From NCBI GenBank assembly GCA_011772205.1, contig WVZY01000022.1:62001-126000 (forward strand): a stretch of DNA of 64,000 bases, written 5' to 3'. This document shows, piece by piece, positions 18,051-28,314 of the stretch. The first letter of the stretch is position 1. Each line of letters starts with the position of its first letter. The stretch is from Candidatus Latescibacterota bacterium (GTDB lineage: Bacteria; Krumholzibacteriota; Krumholzibacteriia; WVZY01). The notes beneath the pieces were generated by a model. It was not told the origin of the DNA. It made no database searches and worked only from the letters and a program-made list of their open reading frames with translations. The translations under genes and the position numbers were made by a program.

Positions 18051-18848
18051 TTATTTTGTAATTCCACGAATGCTTCCCTCGATAAACTCTACGAAGATGC
18101 GTCGTTCGGGATCACTGAATTCGCCGTCTTTAAGCCGCTGCACCGATTGGGCTACATTGAGGTTGCTCCGATACAGCACTTTGAACATGCGCTTGATCAT
18201 AGAACATCTCTCGGGCTCATAGCCCCGCCTTTCGAGCCCCACACCGTTAATGCCATAAACACGTGCAGGATTTCCCGCTACCTTGATGAATGGGGGGATA
18301 TCTCTCTCTATTCGGCTCCCGCCGCCTATAAATGCTAGCTTCCCGATTCGCACGAACTGATGCACCGGTGTAACGCCACCAACAATTGCGTAATCATCAA
18401 TGAAGACATGTCCGGCGAGATTGACAGAGTTTGCGAGGATCACCTCATTGCCTATGGTGCAGTTATGCGCAACATGTGCATAAGCCATGAAGAGGCAGCC
18501 AGATCCGATTAACGTTTTCTCCCCCTCGCGAGTGGCGCAGTTCACCGTTACAAACTCACGAAATATATTATCGTCGCCGATCTCTACGTATGTAATATCT
18601 CCGGAATATTTCAGGTCCTGGGGAATCGTCCCGATGCTTGCACCGTGAAAAAACACGTTATTGCTCCCGATCCTCGTCCTTCCCTCTATGAGAACATTGC
18701 ATCCTACTTCACACCCATCTCCCAGAGTGACATTCTCTCCGATAACGCTGTACGGACCTACCTTGATGCCCGCTCCGAGCTTGGCCATAGGGTGGATTAC
18801 GGCCGTTGCGTGGATTTCGTTCTCGAGTGCTCTGCTTTGCAGCTTCAT
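18051..18848 (-). CDS. lpxA: UDP-N-acetylglucosamine O-acyltransferase
   Basis: 265 residues with the left-handed beta-helix hexapeptide repeats. It transfers an acyl chain from acyl-ACP to UDP-GlcNAc, the first lipid A step. The motif GTIPQDLKYSGD and the catalytic-histidine region MAYAHVAHNC are present, and the C-terminal helical part follows PARVYGIN. The ATG at 18848 has AGGA upstream and gives a normal length; an ATG at 18890 would add 14 residues without a ribosome site. It follows the lpxC/fabZ fusion. Confidence 0.94.
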   Translation of the reverse strand: MKLQSRALENEIHATAVIHPMAKLGAGIKVGPYSVIGENVTLGDGCEVGCNVLIEGRTRIGSNNVFFHGASIGTIPQDLKYSGDITYVEIGDDNIFREFVTVNCATREGEKTLIGSGCLFMAYAHVAHNCTIGNEVILANSVNLAGHVFIDDYAIVGGVTPVHQFVRIGKLAFIGGGSRIERDIPPFIKVAGNPARVYGINGVGLERRGYEPERCSMIKRMFKVLYRSNLNVAQSVQRLKDGEFSDPERRIFVEFIEGSIRGITK

Positions 18849-18914
18849 ATCAACAATTCCTGCAGCCGTCGCCGCCCCGAGCCGGATCATGCCGGGGCGA
18901 GACAGCGGTGTGAA

Positions 18915-20228
18915 TCACCTTTCGACAATTGTCGACCACAGCTCGGCTTCCGCCACCAGGTTACCGTCGACGTAAGCGTGCCCCTGCATTTTGCAGATCC
19001 GTCGCTTGAGCGTCAACAATTCAAGTTCAAACCGAATTTGATCGCCCGGCAGAACCGGCTTGCGGAACTTCGCCTTATTGATTTGGGTGAAGTATACGAG
19101 GTACCTCTCCGGGTTGTCCACGCTGCTAAGCAGCAGCACTCCTCCAATTTGAGCCATGGCCTCAATGATCAATACTGCCGGCATGATGGGGTGCCCTGGG
19201 AAATGCCCCTGAAAAAACGGCTCGTTGATCGTTACGTTTTTGATCCCCACGACCCGTTTTTTGTCTTCGAGTTCCAGGATTCTGTCAATGAGGAGAAACG
19301 GGTACCGATGGGGCATAATCTTTTGGATGACGTTGATATCCCACTGGCCTTTCTTCAGGAGGTCGCTCGTTCGCGTCCTCGATTCTTTCACTTCCCACAA
19401 TCTTCTGATGAAATCGATGTTTGTGGCGTGTCCTGATCTAACGGCATGAATGTGCCCTTTGACAGGAGATCCCAGCAACGCGAGATCACCAAGCAGATCG
19501 AGGATTTTGTGTCGGACACATTCGTCGGGGAAGCGCAGAGGTTCGTCGTTCAGGAGTCCCTTGTCGGTGAAAACGATGGCGTTTTCAATGCTTCCCCCTT
19601 TTATGAGTCCAGCTTTGCGCAGATGTTCGACATCCTCCATCAATACAAACGTGCGCGCCGAGGCAAGTTCGTTCACAAAAACTTCCGGAGTAATGTCAAA
19701 GCTCGCGTGTTGGCTTCCGATGTGCTTGTTCTCGTACTCGATCGAGAAGCTCAGTTTGAATGTATCGCAAGGATAGGCATGCAGCTCGACACCACCGTTC
19801 TTGTGGGAGACGGTCCGATCGATTTCGAAGATGTCGCATGGCACTCCCTGGTTCTTGAAACCCGCCTCTTTGAATGCTTGCACAAATGCATCACAGCTGC
19901 CATCAGGTGGTTCAGGCGGCTCCTCTCCCTTCAATTCGATTACGAGGTTGTCGATGTTGAGCCCGTAGCAGGTTGCAAGGAGATGTTCGACGGTGAAAAT
20001 CTTTACGTTCCCGCGCGACAGCTCAGTCTGTCGGTAGGGACGTGATTCAGCAGGAACGCTAGCGATGGTTGCCGGAATTTCATCTCGATTTTCGAGATCC
20101 ATACGGACGAATTTGATCCCGGCATTCGGTGGAGCGGGTTTGACCTCTATGCTGCTTGCATTCCCTGTGTGGAGTCCTGTTCCTTCGAATAATATTTCTT
20201 TATTTATCGTCCTCTGTTGCCTTATCAA
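18915..20228 (-). CDS. lpxC-fabZ: LpxC-FabZ fusion: UDP-3-O-acyl-GlcNAc deacetylase / 3-hydroxyacyl-ACP dehydratase
   Basis: 437 residues. The first ~290 are LpxC: GTGLHTG, the zinc-ligand region [20 protein letters not shown] and the HIHAVRSGH block. From about residue 300 the FabZ hot-dog domain follows, with [14 protein letters not shown] and the catalytic [12 protein letters not shown]. Such fusions occur in Bacteroidetes and related phyla. The start is a TTG at 20228 with a strong GGGGAG ribosome site; it overlaps lpxD by 29 bases. The fusion ties lipid A commitment to fatty-acid elongation, both of which use 3-hydroxyacyl-ACP. No separate fabZ is in the fab cluster of this window. Confidence 0.95.
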   Translation of the reverse strand: MIRQQRTINKEILFEGTGLHTGNASSIEVKPAPPNAGIKFVRMDLENRDEIPATIASVPAESRPYRQTELSRGNVKIFTVEHLLATCYGLNIDNLVIELKGEEPPEPPDGSCDAFVQAFKEAGFKNQGVPCDIFEIDRTVSHKNGGVELHAYPCDTFKLSFSIEYENKHIGSQHASFDITPEVFVNELASARTFVLMEDVEHLRKAGLIKGGSIENAIVFTDKGLLNDEPLRFPDECVRHKILDLLGDLALLGSPVKGHIHAVRSGHATNIDFIRRLWEVKESRTRTSDLLKKGQWDINVIQKIMPHRYPFLLIDRILELEDKKRVVGIKNVTINEPFFQGHFPGHPIMPAVLIIEAMAQIGGVLLLSSVDNPERYLVYFTQINKAKFRKPVLPGDQIRFELELLTLKRRICKMQGHAYVDGNLVAEAELWSTIVER

Positions 20229-21267
20229 TAAAACTCCCCTTCCCGAGTTTCTCCACTTTCCTCTCCAGCTCCTTCAACCTTCGGTATAGGTCAGGCAAAC
20301 TCGATATATAGGCGTTCAGGCGCTTGGCGAGCGAATGTTCTCTAGCAGGGTAGCCTGAAGCCTTCATCCCCGGGGGTATCGATTTCGTCACTCCCCCCTG
20401 GGCGCCAACCATTGCGTTATCGCCGATGGTAATGTGCCCCACTAGGCCGGCCTGGCCCCCGAGCACCACATTTTTGCCCAGTTCGGTGCTTCCGGATACG
20501 CCAACCTGCGCCGCGAGGATGCTGTTTTCACCCACAAAAACATTGTGTGCTATTTGAACGAGGTTGTCGATTTTAGAGCCGCGGCATATGCGCGTGATTC
20601 CGGTAGTCGCCCGGTCGATGGTGGAGTTCGCACCGATCTCGACGTCGTCCTCTACAATAACGCGGCCGATCTGCGGCACTTTCTGGTGTGTGGAGCCATT
20701 CTTGGCATACCCAAAACCATCGGAACCGATGACCGCCCCGGGATGAAGAATCACTCGGTTGCCGATGGAGCATCGCTCCCTAACCGTCACGTGGGGATAG
20801 AACAGGCAGTCCTCACCAATTTCCACATCTTCGCCGATGTACACGCTGAACACCATCGTAGCGTTCTTGCCTATTCTGGTTCCTCTTCCGACAAAGCAAT
20901 AAGGGCCCACGGAAGCGTTTTCTCCAAGAATCGCTTCTGGATGGATGATCGCTGTCTCGTGGATTCCTCTCGGGTATTGCGCGAAAACATCCCCGGCAAA
21001 AAGGGTCAATACCTGGAGAAACGCAAGATAGGGATCCTTGTTCCATACGAGAGCCTTCTTGCTTTCCATCCCCGGGTGGCTGATGACTGCCGAAGCACAG
21101 GTCGTCTCCAGGTAGGGCTCGTACTTCGGGTTGGACAGGAAGGTGATGTCCCCCGCCCGTGCCTCTTTGATCCCCGCGACACCGCGAATGTCGATTTCTC
21201 CATCGCCCCGCATCTCCCCGCCGATCAACGCGGCGAGCTCTTTGAGTTTATAAGTGCGAGATATCAA
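20200..21267 (-). CDS. lpxD: UDP-3-O-(3-hydroxyacyl)glucosamine N-acyltransferase
   Basis: 355 residues. An N-terminal LpxD-specific domain (about residues 1-100) precedes the beta-helix hexapeptide region with [12 protein letters not shown] and [11 protein letters not shown], the family's catalytic-histidine region. The C-terminus is a helical extension that seems coiled-coil-like. The start is a TTG at 21267 with AGGAG upstream. It sits 9 bases after the skp gene. It adds the N-linked acyl chain to the LpxC product. Confidence 0.95.
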   Translation of the reverse strand: MISRTYKLKELAALIGGEMRGDGEIDIRGVAGIKEARAGDITFLSNPKYEPYLETTCASAVISHPGMESKKALVWNKDPYLAFLQVLTLFAGDVFAQYPRGIHETAIIHPEAILGENASVGPYCFVGRGTRIGKNATMVFSVYIGEDVEIGEDCLFYPHVTVRERCSIGNRVILHPGAVIGSDGFGYAKNGSTHQKVPQIGRVIVEDDVEIGANSTIDRATTGITRICRGSKIDNLVQIAHNVFVGENSILAAQVGVSGSTELGKNVVLGGQAGLVGHITIGDNAMVGAQGGVTKSIPPGMKASGYPAREHSLAKRLNAYISSLPDLYRRLKELERKVEKLGKGSFIDKATEDDK

Positions 21268-21276
21268 TCGATTCTC

Positions 21277-21813
21277 CTATTGCCCCAGCTTGTTCAGCTC
21301 CACCAGCACGCGATCCGTGAGATCGAGTTCCTTGTTCGCCCAGACGATATTCGCGTTAGCGACATCGAATATGACCGTAAAGCCTTCCTCGGCACCAAGC
21401 CTCTCCAGGATTTCGTTGATTTTGTCAACGATGGGTTGGGTGAGTTCCTTGTTTCTTCTCGCAGCCAGCCCATCTTCTCCGAAGGTTTCCTGCATGAAAC
21501 TCTGGTACCCCTGCATTTTCCTGTCGAGCTCGAGCTTCTTTTCTCTCTGCTTCTCTTCGGAGAGCATGAGGCTCTGAGCTTTCAACTCTTCCTGAAGCTT
21601 AACGATTTCCTGCTCCATCGACGCGGCTTGCGCTTTCCAAGCATCGACTTCCTTCTTGTAGACTTGCTCAGCTTCCTGGGTATCTTTGTATTCTGCAAAA
21701 ATTTTAATCGAGTCAATGTAGCCGATTTTAACTTCCTGAGCAAGCAAAGAAATTGCGGTAACTGCAACAATGGAGAAAGCAAGAATGGTAATGAAAATCG
21801 GTTTTTTTCGCAT
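21277..21813 (-). CDS. skp: OmpH/Skp family periplasmic chaperone
   Basis: 178 residues. A signal peptide (MRKKPIFITILAFSIVAV) is followed by KIGYIDSIKIFAEY, a long charged coiled coil from about residue 45 to 110, and a C-terminal part with INEILERLGAEEGFTVIFD typical of OmpH. Skp holds unfolded outer-membrane proteins on their way to the BAM complex. It lies just after bamA in the operon. Confidence 0.92.
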   Translation of the reverse strand: MRKKPIFITILAFSIVAVTAISLLAQEVKIGYIDSIKIFAEYKDTQEAEQVYKKEVDAWKAQAASMEQEIVKLQEELKAQSLMLSEEKQREKKLELDRKMQGYQSFMQETFGEDGLAARRNKELTQPIVDKINEILERLGAEEGFTVIFDVANANIVWANKELDLTDRVLVELNKLGQ

Positions 21814-21856
21814 TACGCTACACTCCTTGAGTTATACAACTCCAAACGCTGTATGG

Positions 21857-24118
21857 TTAGAAGAAAGCCCCGAGAGAAATATGGGGCTCCCATGCGCCGC
21901 CCCCTTCCTTGTCGAACCCGTAACCGTAGTCGAGGCCGACCGTTCCAAGCATGGGGAGCTCCAGCCGGATGCCTATTCCAGCTCCTTTTTTCAGGTCGAA
22001 GAGATCCGCTCCTCGGAAGCTGTTCCACGTGTTTCCTCCATCCAGGAAGAATAATCCGTATATCGAAGGGGCGATCGGGAATGATATCTCGTACGACAGA
22101 GTTTGCATGAACCGACCACCGATGAACTGCGGATTTCCCCTGGGGACAACTTCATAGAAGTCATACCCTCTCAGTGCGTACCTTCTATTTCCACCAAGCC
22201 TGAAAAGCTCATAGTCCGGCACCTGCGACGGTGAATCATAGCCGTCCAGGACTCCGATGTTGTAATGAGTGTCGAGAACGAATTTCCACAACAGGGTTGC
22301 ATACCAGCATAGACTTGCTTCGTATCGCTGAAACCTTACATCGCCTCCAAGCAGATCGCCTCCGTTCCACTCGGCAGTAACGGTTGACCAGGTTCCCATC
22401 GTGGGATGGAACGGGCTGTCCGTAGAATTCCGCGTGAGTGTGAAGGCGACCGAACTCGTTCGCTGGGGCCACTGGATTCTCGTTAGGGGACCCGTGTAGC
22501 CGTCAGAGAAGTTCTTTAGTTCCACAGACTCGTACTGATAGCGACCGAAAACGGAGGTGTAATCGAACCAAGGGAAAGGCCTTCCAATCCGTATCGAGAA
22601 TCCCTTCCTCCTGTCATCGTAGAACTGCTGCCGCACCTGGTTTTGGATGATATTGAAGACGCTGACACTCAGTTCCGTTGGAGTTCCGAGAAGCCAAGGC
22701 TCGGTAAAGCGAAGATCGAGATTTTGGCGGTAAGACGAAAATTCCCAATTTAGCCCGATTCTTTGGCCCTTTCCCAAAAAGTTCGGTTCTTCAATACCGA
22801 GAAAACCACTGATTTTATTCAGCGCAGAAAAGCCGGCACCGAACCGGAATTGTCCTGTCGACCGCTCCTCCACTTGCAGGGAAAGACTGATATCCCCGTT
22901 ATCATCAGGAGGAGATGGATTTACCTGCGGAGGCCCGTTGAAAAAGCCTAAGTTGAAAACCTCCCTCAGGGATCTCATCAAGCGAGGCCTCGAGAAAACC
23001 TCTCCCGGTTTTATGATAAGCTCCCTTCGGATCACTTCCTCCGCAGTTTTTGTGTTGCCCAGAATATTGATCTCGCGAACGTGCGCGGGTTTCCCTTCGA
23101 CAATCTCGAAATCAACGTCGATAGTATCGCCGCGGACGTTCTTTACGGGACTCACCGAGCTGAAGATATATCCCTTATCTGCATAAAGCCCGCCAATTCC
23201 AAACTGCGTTTCCTGGAATTCCACTTCGTTAAAAACTTCACCGCGGTTGAATGCGATATATTTCGCGATCGTAGAATCTTCAAACAGTTTGTTTCCCTGC
23301 CATGTCACCTCTCCTACGCGGTACTGTTTGTTTTCGGAAACCGTGATGAAAATGTCCAGATCTTTTCCATCTTCAGAGAATATTAGCTCCTTGTCCTGGA
23401 TTTCCGCATCCAGGAAGCCGTGCTGTCGATGCAGGTTCAGGATTTTTTCGCTGTCTTCTTCGAACACTTTGGGCTTGAAATCTGCACCGCGCCACCACCT
23501 GTCTTCTTTGCTCTCTATTACCTTGCGGATCTCATCGGAGTCGAGGGCTTTGTTGCCAAAAAAATCGATGTGCTTGATGGACACCTTGCTGCCCTCGGTG
23601 ATCTTGTATTGGAGCACGATCTTTTTTTCTTTCTCCTTATAAACTACCGTATCGCTTACAGCGACGCGATAATAGCCTTTATCACGGTAAATATCGGCGA
23701 TGGCCTCGTGATCCTTTCTGATGAGAGCGGGCCTGGCGAAAGAGCCGCTTCTCATTGAAATCGCCTTGTCCAGGTCTTCTTTATTCGCGTGTTCGTTCCC
23801 CTCGAACTCGACCTCGTCCACTTTCAAATATTCTTTGACAATGAGCAACAGCGCGATGCCCTCTTCGGTCGTTTCCTTATAAGCCTGGATATCGGAGAAT
23901 TCCTTGGTGGCAAAAAGGCGCTTGAGCGCTTCCTCCAGCCGATCCTCGCTGTACGGATCCCCTACCTTCAAGCGGAGGATACGAAAAATCTTTTCGAGGG
24001 AGACATGGTAATTCCCGTGGACGGTGATCGACTCAACCCGAGTCTCTGCAACAGCCGCAAAAGAAAACAGGTGCAGGAGTACCGTACACCCGATGATCTG
24101 CAATAAAGTCTTTTTCAT
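21857..24118 (-). CDS. bamA: Outer-membrane assembly factor BamA
   Basis: 753 residues. The ATG at 24118 is chosen because AAGGAG lies just upstream and a signal peptide begins there (MKKTLLQIIGCTVLLHLF). Several POTRA repeats fill roughly residues 25-350, with short motifs such as VEFEGNEHANKEDL and INILGNTKTAEEVI. The C-terminal half is the Omp85 barrel: SGFLGIEEPNFLGKG, RLGGNRRYALRGYDF, and a final FF-ending strand. BamA inserts beta-barrel proteins in the outer membrane. It heads the lipid A operon, as in many diderms. Confidence 0.95.
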   Translation of the reverse strand: MKKTLLQIIGCTVLLHLFSFAAVAETRVESITVHGNYHVSLEKIFRILRLKVGDPYSEDRLEEALKRLFATKEFSDIQAYKETTEEGIALLLIVKEYLKVDEVEFEGNEHANKEDLDKAISMRSGSFARPALIRKDHEAIADIYRDKGYYRVAVSDTVVYKEKEKKIVLQYKITEGSKVSIKHIDFFGNKALDSDEIRKVIESKEDRWWRGADFKPKVFEEDSEKILNLHRQHGFLDAEIQDKELIFSEDGKDLDIFITVSENKQYRVGEVTWQGNKLFEDSTIAKYIAFNRGEVFNEVEFQETQFGIGGLYADKGYIFSSVSPVKNVRGDTIDVDFEIVEGKPAHVREINILGNTKTAEEVIRRELIIKPGEVFSRPRLMRSLREVFNLGFFNGPPQVNPSPPDDNGDISLSLQVEERSTGQFRFGAGFSALNKISGFLGIEEPNFLGKGQRIGLNWEFSSYRQNLDLRFTEPWLLGTPTELSVSVFNIIQNQVRQQFYDDRRKGFSIRIGRPFPWFDYTSVFGRYQYESVELKNFSDGYTGPLTRIQWPQRTSSVAFTLTRNSTDSPFHPTMGTWSTVTAEWNGGDLLGGDVRFQRYEASLCWYATLLWKFVLDTHYNIGVLDGYDSPSQVPDYELFRLGGNRRYALRGYDFYEVVPRGNPQFIGGRFMQTLSYEISFPIAPSIYGLFFLDGGNTWNSFRGADLFDLKKGAGIGIRLELPMLGTVGLDYGYGFDKEGGGAWEPHISLGAFF

Positions 24119-24172
24119 AGCTCCTTCCGGAGACGATCCCGAGCATCCTAGCACAGGCCCCCTGGAGTGTAA

Positions 24173-24210
24173 ATAAAAATTCCCCCGCCCCAATCGCCAG
24201 GGGAATTCTT
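24173..24210 (-). terminator. Intrinsic terminator after clpC
   Basis: On the minus strand, AATTCCCC (24207 back to 24200) pairs with GGGGAATT (24185 back to 24178) and is followed by a TTTTATTT tract. It lies about 70 bases after the clpC stop and before the bamA start region, so it should separate the two operons. Confidence 0.65.
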
Positions 24211-24274
24211 AACTTATTATAGTCAAACAAATTACAAAATGCGCGGAACCGTAGCGATTTCGCGAAATCAGAAA

Positions 24275-26707
24275 TTAGGTCTTTTGGACGATTTCGAAGT
24301 CCAGTGCTCCGCTTTTTACATCCACATGGATTTCAGTCTCTTTCGTAAATCCTCGCTGCAAGAGCAGCTCGCTCAGGGGATCCTCGAGGTATTGTTGAAT
24401 GGCTCTCCTTAGCGGGCGGGCGCCAAGGGATGGATCAAATCCTTTGTCCATCAGGAACGACTTGGACTCCTTGGTGAAATCGATATCCAGATCGAGCACC
24501 TTCAGACGCTCTTTGAAATCACGAAGCATGATTTCGATGATTTCTACCATTTCTTCCCTGCCGAGAGGCTTGAATACGATTTGGGCATCGAGCCTGTTGA
24601 GAAACTCTGGATTGAAAGTTCTTTTGAGGCTCTCGAGCAGCTTGCCCTTCATCACCTTATAAGAGGCCTCCGACCCTTCCTGGACGAATCCCAGCCCCTT
24701 CCCCCCTTTCATCTCTTTATACCCAACATTCGACGTCATGATCAGCACGGTATTCCGGAAATCAACCCGGCGACCATAATTATCGGTGAGCTGGCCTTCC
24801 TCCATTACCTGCAAGAGGATGTTGAAAACGTCTGCGTGAGCTTTCTCGATTTCGTCGAGTAGAATCACGCAATACGGCTTTCGCCGAACCTTCTCGGTTA
24901 GCTGACCACCCTCATCGTAGCCGACGTACCCTGGTGGTGCGCCGATCAGACGGGATACGGAGAATTTTTCCATGTATTCCGACATGTCTATCCTGAGGAG
25001 CGAGTCTTTCGATTCGAACAGGATTTCGGCGAGCGCCCTGGCAAGCTCCGTTTTTCCAACACCCGTTGGACCCAAAAATACGAAGCTGCCGATGGGTCGC
25101 CTGGGATCGCGGAGTCCAGCCCGGTTGCGCCGGACGGCGCGTGCTACCGCCACGACAGCTTCCTCTTGTCCGACGACGCGCTTCCGCAGCTCTTCCTCCA
25201 ATTTGAGGAGGGTCTGGGTTTCCTCGGCCTCCACTTCGGAGACAGGAATCCCGGTCATCGAAGAAACCACCCTTGCGATATCCGCCGCCGAGACAACATT
25301 CTCCTGGGCCTGTTTGGTCTCGTTCCAGGTTTTCCGCATTTCCTTTAGCTTGTTTCGCAGTTCCTTCTCTCTGTCCCGAAAGCTTGCCGCTTTCTCGAAT
25401 TCCTGCGCTTGGATCGCCGACTCTTTTTCCATGCATAGCTCCTCGATCTCCGTTTCGAGTGTTTGGAGCTCGGATGGAGCCGTGACGGTGGCCAGTCTTG
25501 CTCGTGAGCCTGCCTCATCGATCACATCAATCGATTTGTCAGGGAGAAAACGATCGTGGATATATCTCTGCGAGAGATACACGGAGGCCCGCACGGCATC
25601 ATCGCTGATTTTCACTCGGTGGTGCGCTTCGTATTTATCGCGGAGACCAAAGATGATCTTGACCGTTTCCTCTTCGGTGGGAGGGTTGATCATAATGGGC
25701 TGGAATCGCCGCTCCAGCGCTCCGTCCTTTTCGATGTGCTTGCGGAACTCGTCCAGAGTCGTCGCTCCTATGCACTGGAGTTCGCCCCGGGCGAGGGCGG
25801 GTTTGAGCATATTGGACGCATCGATCGCCCCCTCCGCTCCACCGGCTCCTACCAGCGTGTGGATTTCGTCGATGAAGATGATCACATCGTCGGATTCACG
25901 GAGCTCATTAATGATAGACTTCAATCTCTCCTCGAACTGACCTCTGTATTTTGTTCCCGCTACGACAGATGCGAGATCCAGGGTTGTAATCCGGCGGTCC
26001 TTCAATATCTCCGGAACCTTGTTTTCAATGATCCTTTGCGCAAGGCCCTCGGCAATCGCCGTCTTACCTACACCGGGTTCGCCGATGAGTATCGGATTGT
26101 TCTTTTTTCGACGGGTCAGCACCTGAACCAGCCGCTCGATCTCCGCATCACGACCAATGATCGGATCGAGCTTGTTTTCCCGGGCCATTTGAGTGAGGTC
26201 GCGCCCGAACTGGTCGAGGTTTGGGGTATCGCTTTTCTCTTTCTTGGCCTTCCGGGCCTTCATCGTCGAGGAAGGTCCGAGAAGCTTCAAGACTTCCTCG
26301 CGCACGCGCTTGCGATCCACACTCAAATCGGCAAGGACCTGTGCGGCCACACCTTCGCCCTCACGAATCAAGCCCAGGAGGAGGTGTTCGGTCCCCACGT
26401 AATTGTGTCCGAGCAGCCTGGCCTCTTCGATGGCCAGCTCCAGGACGCGTTTCGCTCTCGGAGTGAAGGGGATTTCGCCAATGGTCAGCGTCGTCCCGGA
26501 TTTGGAGACCATGCTCTCGACTGCCTGCTGGATCTGTTCGAAATCGAGATCGAGTTTGCTCAATACTTTCGCCGCGATACCTTCGCCCTCTCTCACAATT
26601 CCGAGCAGGAGATGCTCGGTACCGATATAATCGTGCTGCAGCCGGCTGGCCTCGTCCCGCGCAAAGTAAATGACTCTGCGAACTCTATCTGTAAAGCGAT
26701 CCCGCAT
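24275..26707 (-). CDS. clpC: ATP-dependent Clp protease ATP-binding subunit ClpC
   Basis: 810 residues. Two Clp N-terminal repeats (about 1-145) precede the first AAA+ domain with GEPGVGKT at 209-216, a middle domain with a UVR-like helical pair, and the second AAA+ domain with GPTGVGKTE. The C-terminal domain ends with the D2-small region. ClpC unfolds proteins for ClpP and in Gram-positives recognises arginine-phosphorylated substrates made by McsB. It follows mcsB by 3 bases. No clpP is in the window. Confidence 0.96.
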   Translation of the reverse strand: MRDRFTDRVRRVIYFARDEASRLQHDYIGTEHLLLGIVREGEGIAAKVLSKLDLDFEQIQQAVESMVSKSGTTLTIGEIPFTPRAKRVLELAIEEARLLGHNYVGTEHLLLGLIREGEGVAAQVLADLSVDRKRVREEVLKLLGPSSTMKARKAKKEKSDTPNLDQFGRDLTQMARENKLDPIIGRDAEIERLVQVLTRRKKNNPILIGEPGVGKTAIAEGLAQRIIENKVPEILKDRRITTLDLASVVAGTKYRGQFEERLKSIINELRESDDVIIFIDEIHTLVGAGGAEGAIDASNMLKPALARGELQCIGATTLDEFRKHIEKDGALERRFQPIMINPPTEEETVKIIFGLRDKYEAHHRVKISDDAVRASVYLSQRYIHDRFLPDKSIDVIDEAGSRARLATVTAPSELQTLETEIEELCMEKESAIQAQEFEKAASFRDREKELRNKLKEMRKTWNETKQAQENVVSAADIARVVSSMTGIPVSEVEAEETQTLLKLEEELRKRVVGQEEAVVAVARAVRRNRAGLRDPRRPIGSFVFLGPTGVGKTELARALAEILFESKDSLLRIDMSEYMEKFSVSRLIGAPPGYVGYDEGGQLTEKVRRKPYCVILLDEIEKAHADVFNILLQVMEEGQLTDNYGRRVDFRNTVLIMTSNVGYKEMKGGKGLGFVQEGSEASYKVMKGKLLESLKRTFNPEFLNRLDAQIVFKPLGREEMVEIIEIMLRDFKERLKVLDLDIDFTKESKSFLMDKGFDPSLGARPLRRAIQQYLEDPLSELLLQRGFTKETEIHVDVKSGALDFEIVQKT

Positions 26708-26710
26708 GTA

Positions 26711-27781
26711 TCAATCCTCCTGAACGTTGTCTGGGGTGGACAGCTTCCGGCGTATATAGGTAGCGCGAGTGTGGTCCCTCTCGCTTTGATCCATCGTGTT
26801 CCCAGAGGCGATTTGAAGGTGAGCCGGTTGCACGTAGATAAGTAACTCGTTCAGTTTACGCACGGTTAGGTCACCGATAATCCCCATCCCCATACCCAGG
26901 CGCACGGCAGAAATCAAGCTGAGAGCCTCTTTCGTGTCAACCCTCCGAGCGTATTTCAACAGCCCATATGCACGCCATACCTTGTCTTCGAGCAAGCTTC
27001 GTGCCTTTTGGAGTATGGTCTTCCTCGCTTGTTGTTCGAGGTTTATCAAATTTGTAACCACATTACCGAGATTGTTAAGAATCTCCTCTTCCTGGCTCCC
27101 CAAGGTCGCGCTGTTGGAGATTTGGAAAAAATTGCCCATGATATCGGTTCCTTCCCCATACAGACCGCGGATAGAGTGGTGGATCTTTCTCAGGTGCTCC
27201 AGCAACTTGTGGATCTCCTTGCTGTGCACCAGTCCCGGCAGGTGCATCAAAACGGAGGCCCTGAGGCCGGTACCGAGATTGGTCGGGCACGCTGTGAGAA
27301 ATCCAAGGCGCTCGCTAAAGGCAAATTCGAGTTTCGGGGCAAGCTCGTTGTCCAGTTTGTTCACCCTGCTGAGTGCTCCCATCAGGTCGAAGCCGGAACT
27401 GTACGCCTGGAGCCTTAAGTGATCCTCCTCATTGATCATGAGGCAGACATCCTGAGATTTGTTCACGACGAGTCCACGGTTGGACGAGCTGGAGAGAAAT
27501 TCCGTACTCACCAGATGCCTCTCAACCAAAAACTGCCTGTTCAGCTCCGGCACGCTCCCCATTGGAAAATAAAAGCCGTCTTCGAATGTCTTCGTTTGGT
27601 CCGCGGCGGAGTGGGACTCGTCGAGGATCGCTGCAAGCTCGTCGCCGCCGGCGTTGTGAGTAAACCGGTGCTTCTCCAAATTTCTCGCCAAGCGCACCCT
27701 GCTGGACAGGACAACCTCGCACTCATCTCCCGTTGCGAGGAGCCACGACGCCGGGTGTTTGATCATCTCTTCGATCAGCAT
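26711..27781 (-). CDS. mcsB: Protein arginine kinase McsB
   Basis: 356 residues, the usual McsB size. The phosphagen-kinase-like domain shows VVLSSRVRLARNL near the N-terminus, SSSNRGLVVNKSQDVCLMINEEDH in short motifs, and TACPTNLGTGLRASVLMHLP, the catalytic-loop region. McsB phosphorylates arginines on client proteins, marking them for ClpCP. The C-terminal part has helical DLTVRKLNELLIYVQPAHLQ. It is encoded between mcsA and clpC. The Gram-positive repressor CtsR is not encoded here. Confidence 0.94.
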   Translation of the reverse strand: MLIEEMIKHPASWLLATGDECEVVLSSRVRLARNLEKHRFTHNAGGDELAAILDESHSAADQTKTFEDGFYFPMGSVPELNRQFLVERHLVSTEFLSSSSNRGLVVNKSQDVCLMINEEDHLRLQAYSSGFDLMGALSRVNKLDNELAPKLEFAFSERLGFLTACPTNLGTGLRASVLMHLPGLVHSKEIHKLLEHLRKIHHSIRGLYGEGTDIMGNFFQISNSATLGSQEEEILNNLGNVVTNLINLEQQARKTILQKARSLLEDKVWRAYGLLKYARRVDTKEALSLISAVRLGMGMGIIGDLTVRKLNELLIYVQPAHLQIASGNTMDQSERDHTRATYIRRKLSTPDNVQED

Positions 27782-27784
27782 CTG

Positions 27785-28306
27785 CTAACTGTCCTTGCTT
27801 TCTTTGGCTTTGGTCTCGATCTCTTTGATTTTGTCTCGGATTTCTGCGGCTTTCTCGTACTCCTCGTTTTCGACTGCCTGGTTCAGCATATCTTTGAGTC
27901 CCATGAGCTCCTTGCGGAGTGTTGCCTGGGGACCAAGTGCCGTGGGTGTCTTGCCTTTGTGCTGGGTGCGCCCGTGGATTTGCCTCAACAGCGGAATCAG
28001 CTGCGCCCCGAATGCCTCGTAGCAGTCCGGGCAGCCAAAGCGGCCGATTTTCTTGAAATCCGAGTAGTCGTAACCACAAAATGGGCAATGAACCTTTCCG
28101 ATTTTCTCGGTCTCGCTCTGCGTGGCACTGCCGATCATTGTGGCCATCAGATCCCCCACTCCGAATGGCCCGCCCTTCTGTACATCGATCCCTTTTTTCT
28201 TTGCGCAATCCGCGCAGAGATGGGTGGTGATAACTTTGTTGTTGACAATCTCCGTATAATGAATCTGTGCTGGTTGCGTTCCGCAAATTTTACATAGCAC
28301 GGTCAT
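27785..28306 (-). CDS. mcsA: McsA, zinc-finger activator of McsB
   Basis: 173 residues with four CxxC pairs: CKIC, CADC, CPFC and CPDC, matching the two zinc-binding sites known in McsA. The C-terminus has a UVR motif in a helical region (QAVENEEYEKAAEIRDKI). McsA binds and activates McsB in Bacillus and links it to ClpC. It lies 8 bases after lolD and 3 bases before mcsB. Confidence 0.93.
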   Translation of the reverse strand: MTVLCKICGTQPAQIHYTEIVNNKVITTHLCADCAKKKGIDVQKGGPFGVGDLMATMIGSATQSETEKIGKVHCPFCGYDYSDFKKIGRFGCPDCYEAFGAQLIPLLRQIHGRTQHKGKTPTALGPQATLRKELMGLKDMLNQAVENEEYEKAAEIRDKIKEIETKAKESKDS

Positions 28307-28314
28307 TGGGCTCC

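Noticed and set aside
20545-22110. Long open frame (about 520 codons) on the plus strand opposite lpxD, skp and bamA
   Set aside because: It lies antisense to three well-supported genes, has no family resemblance and spans an operon's intergenic gaps; a composition artefact of the coding strand.
25556-26845. About 430-codon open frame on the plus strand opposite clpC and mcsB
   Set aside because: Fully antisense to clpC, which is certain; the protein shows no recognisable motif.
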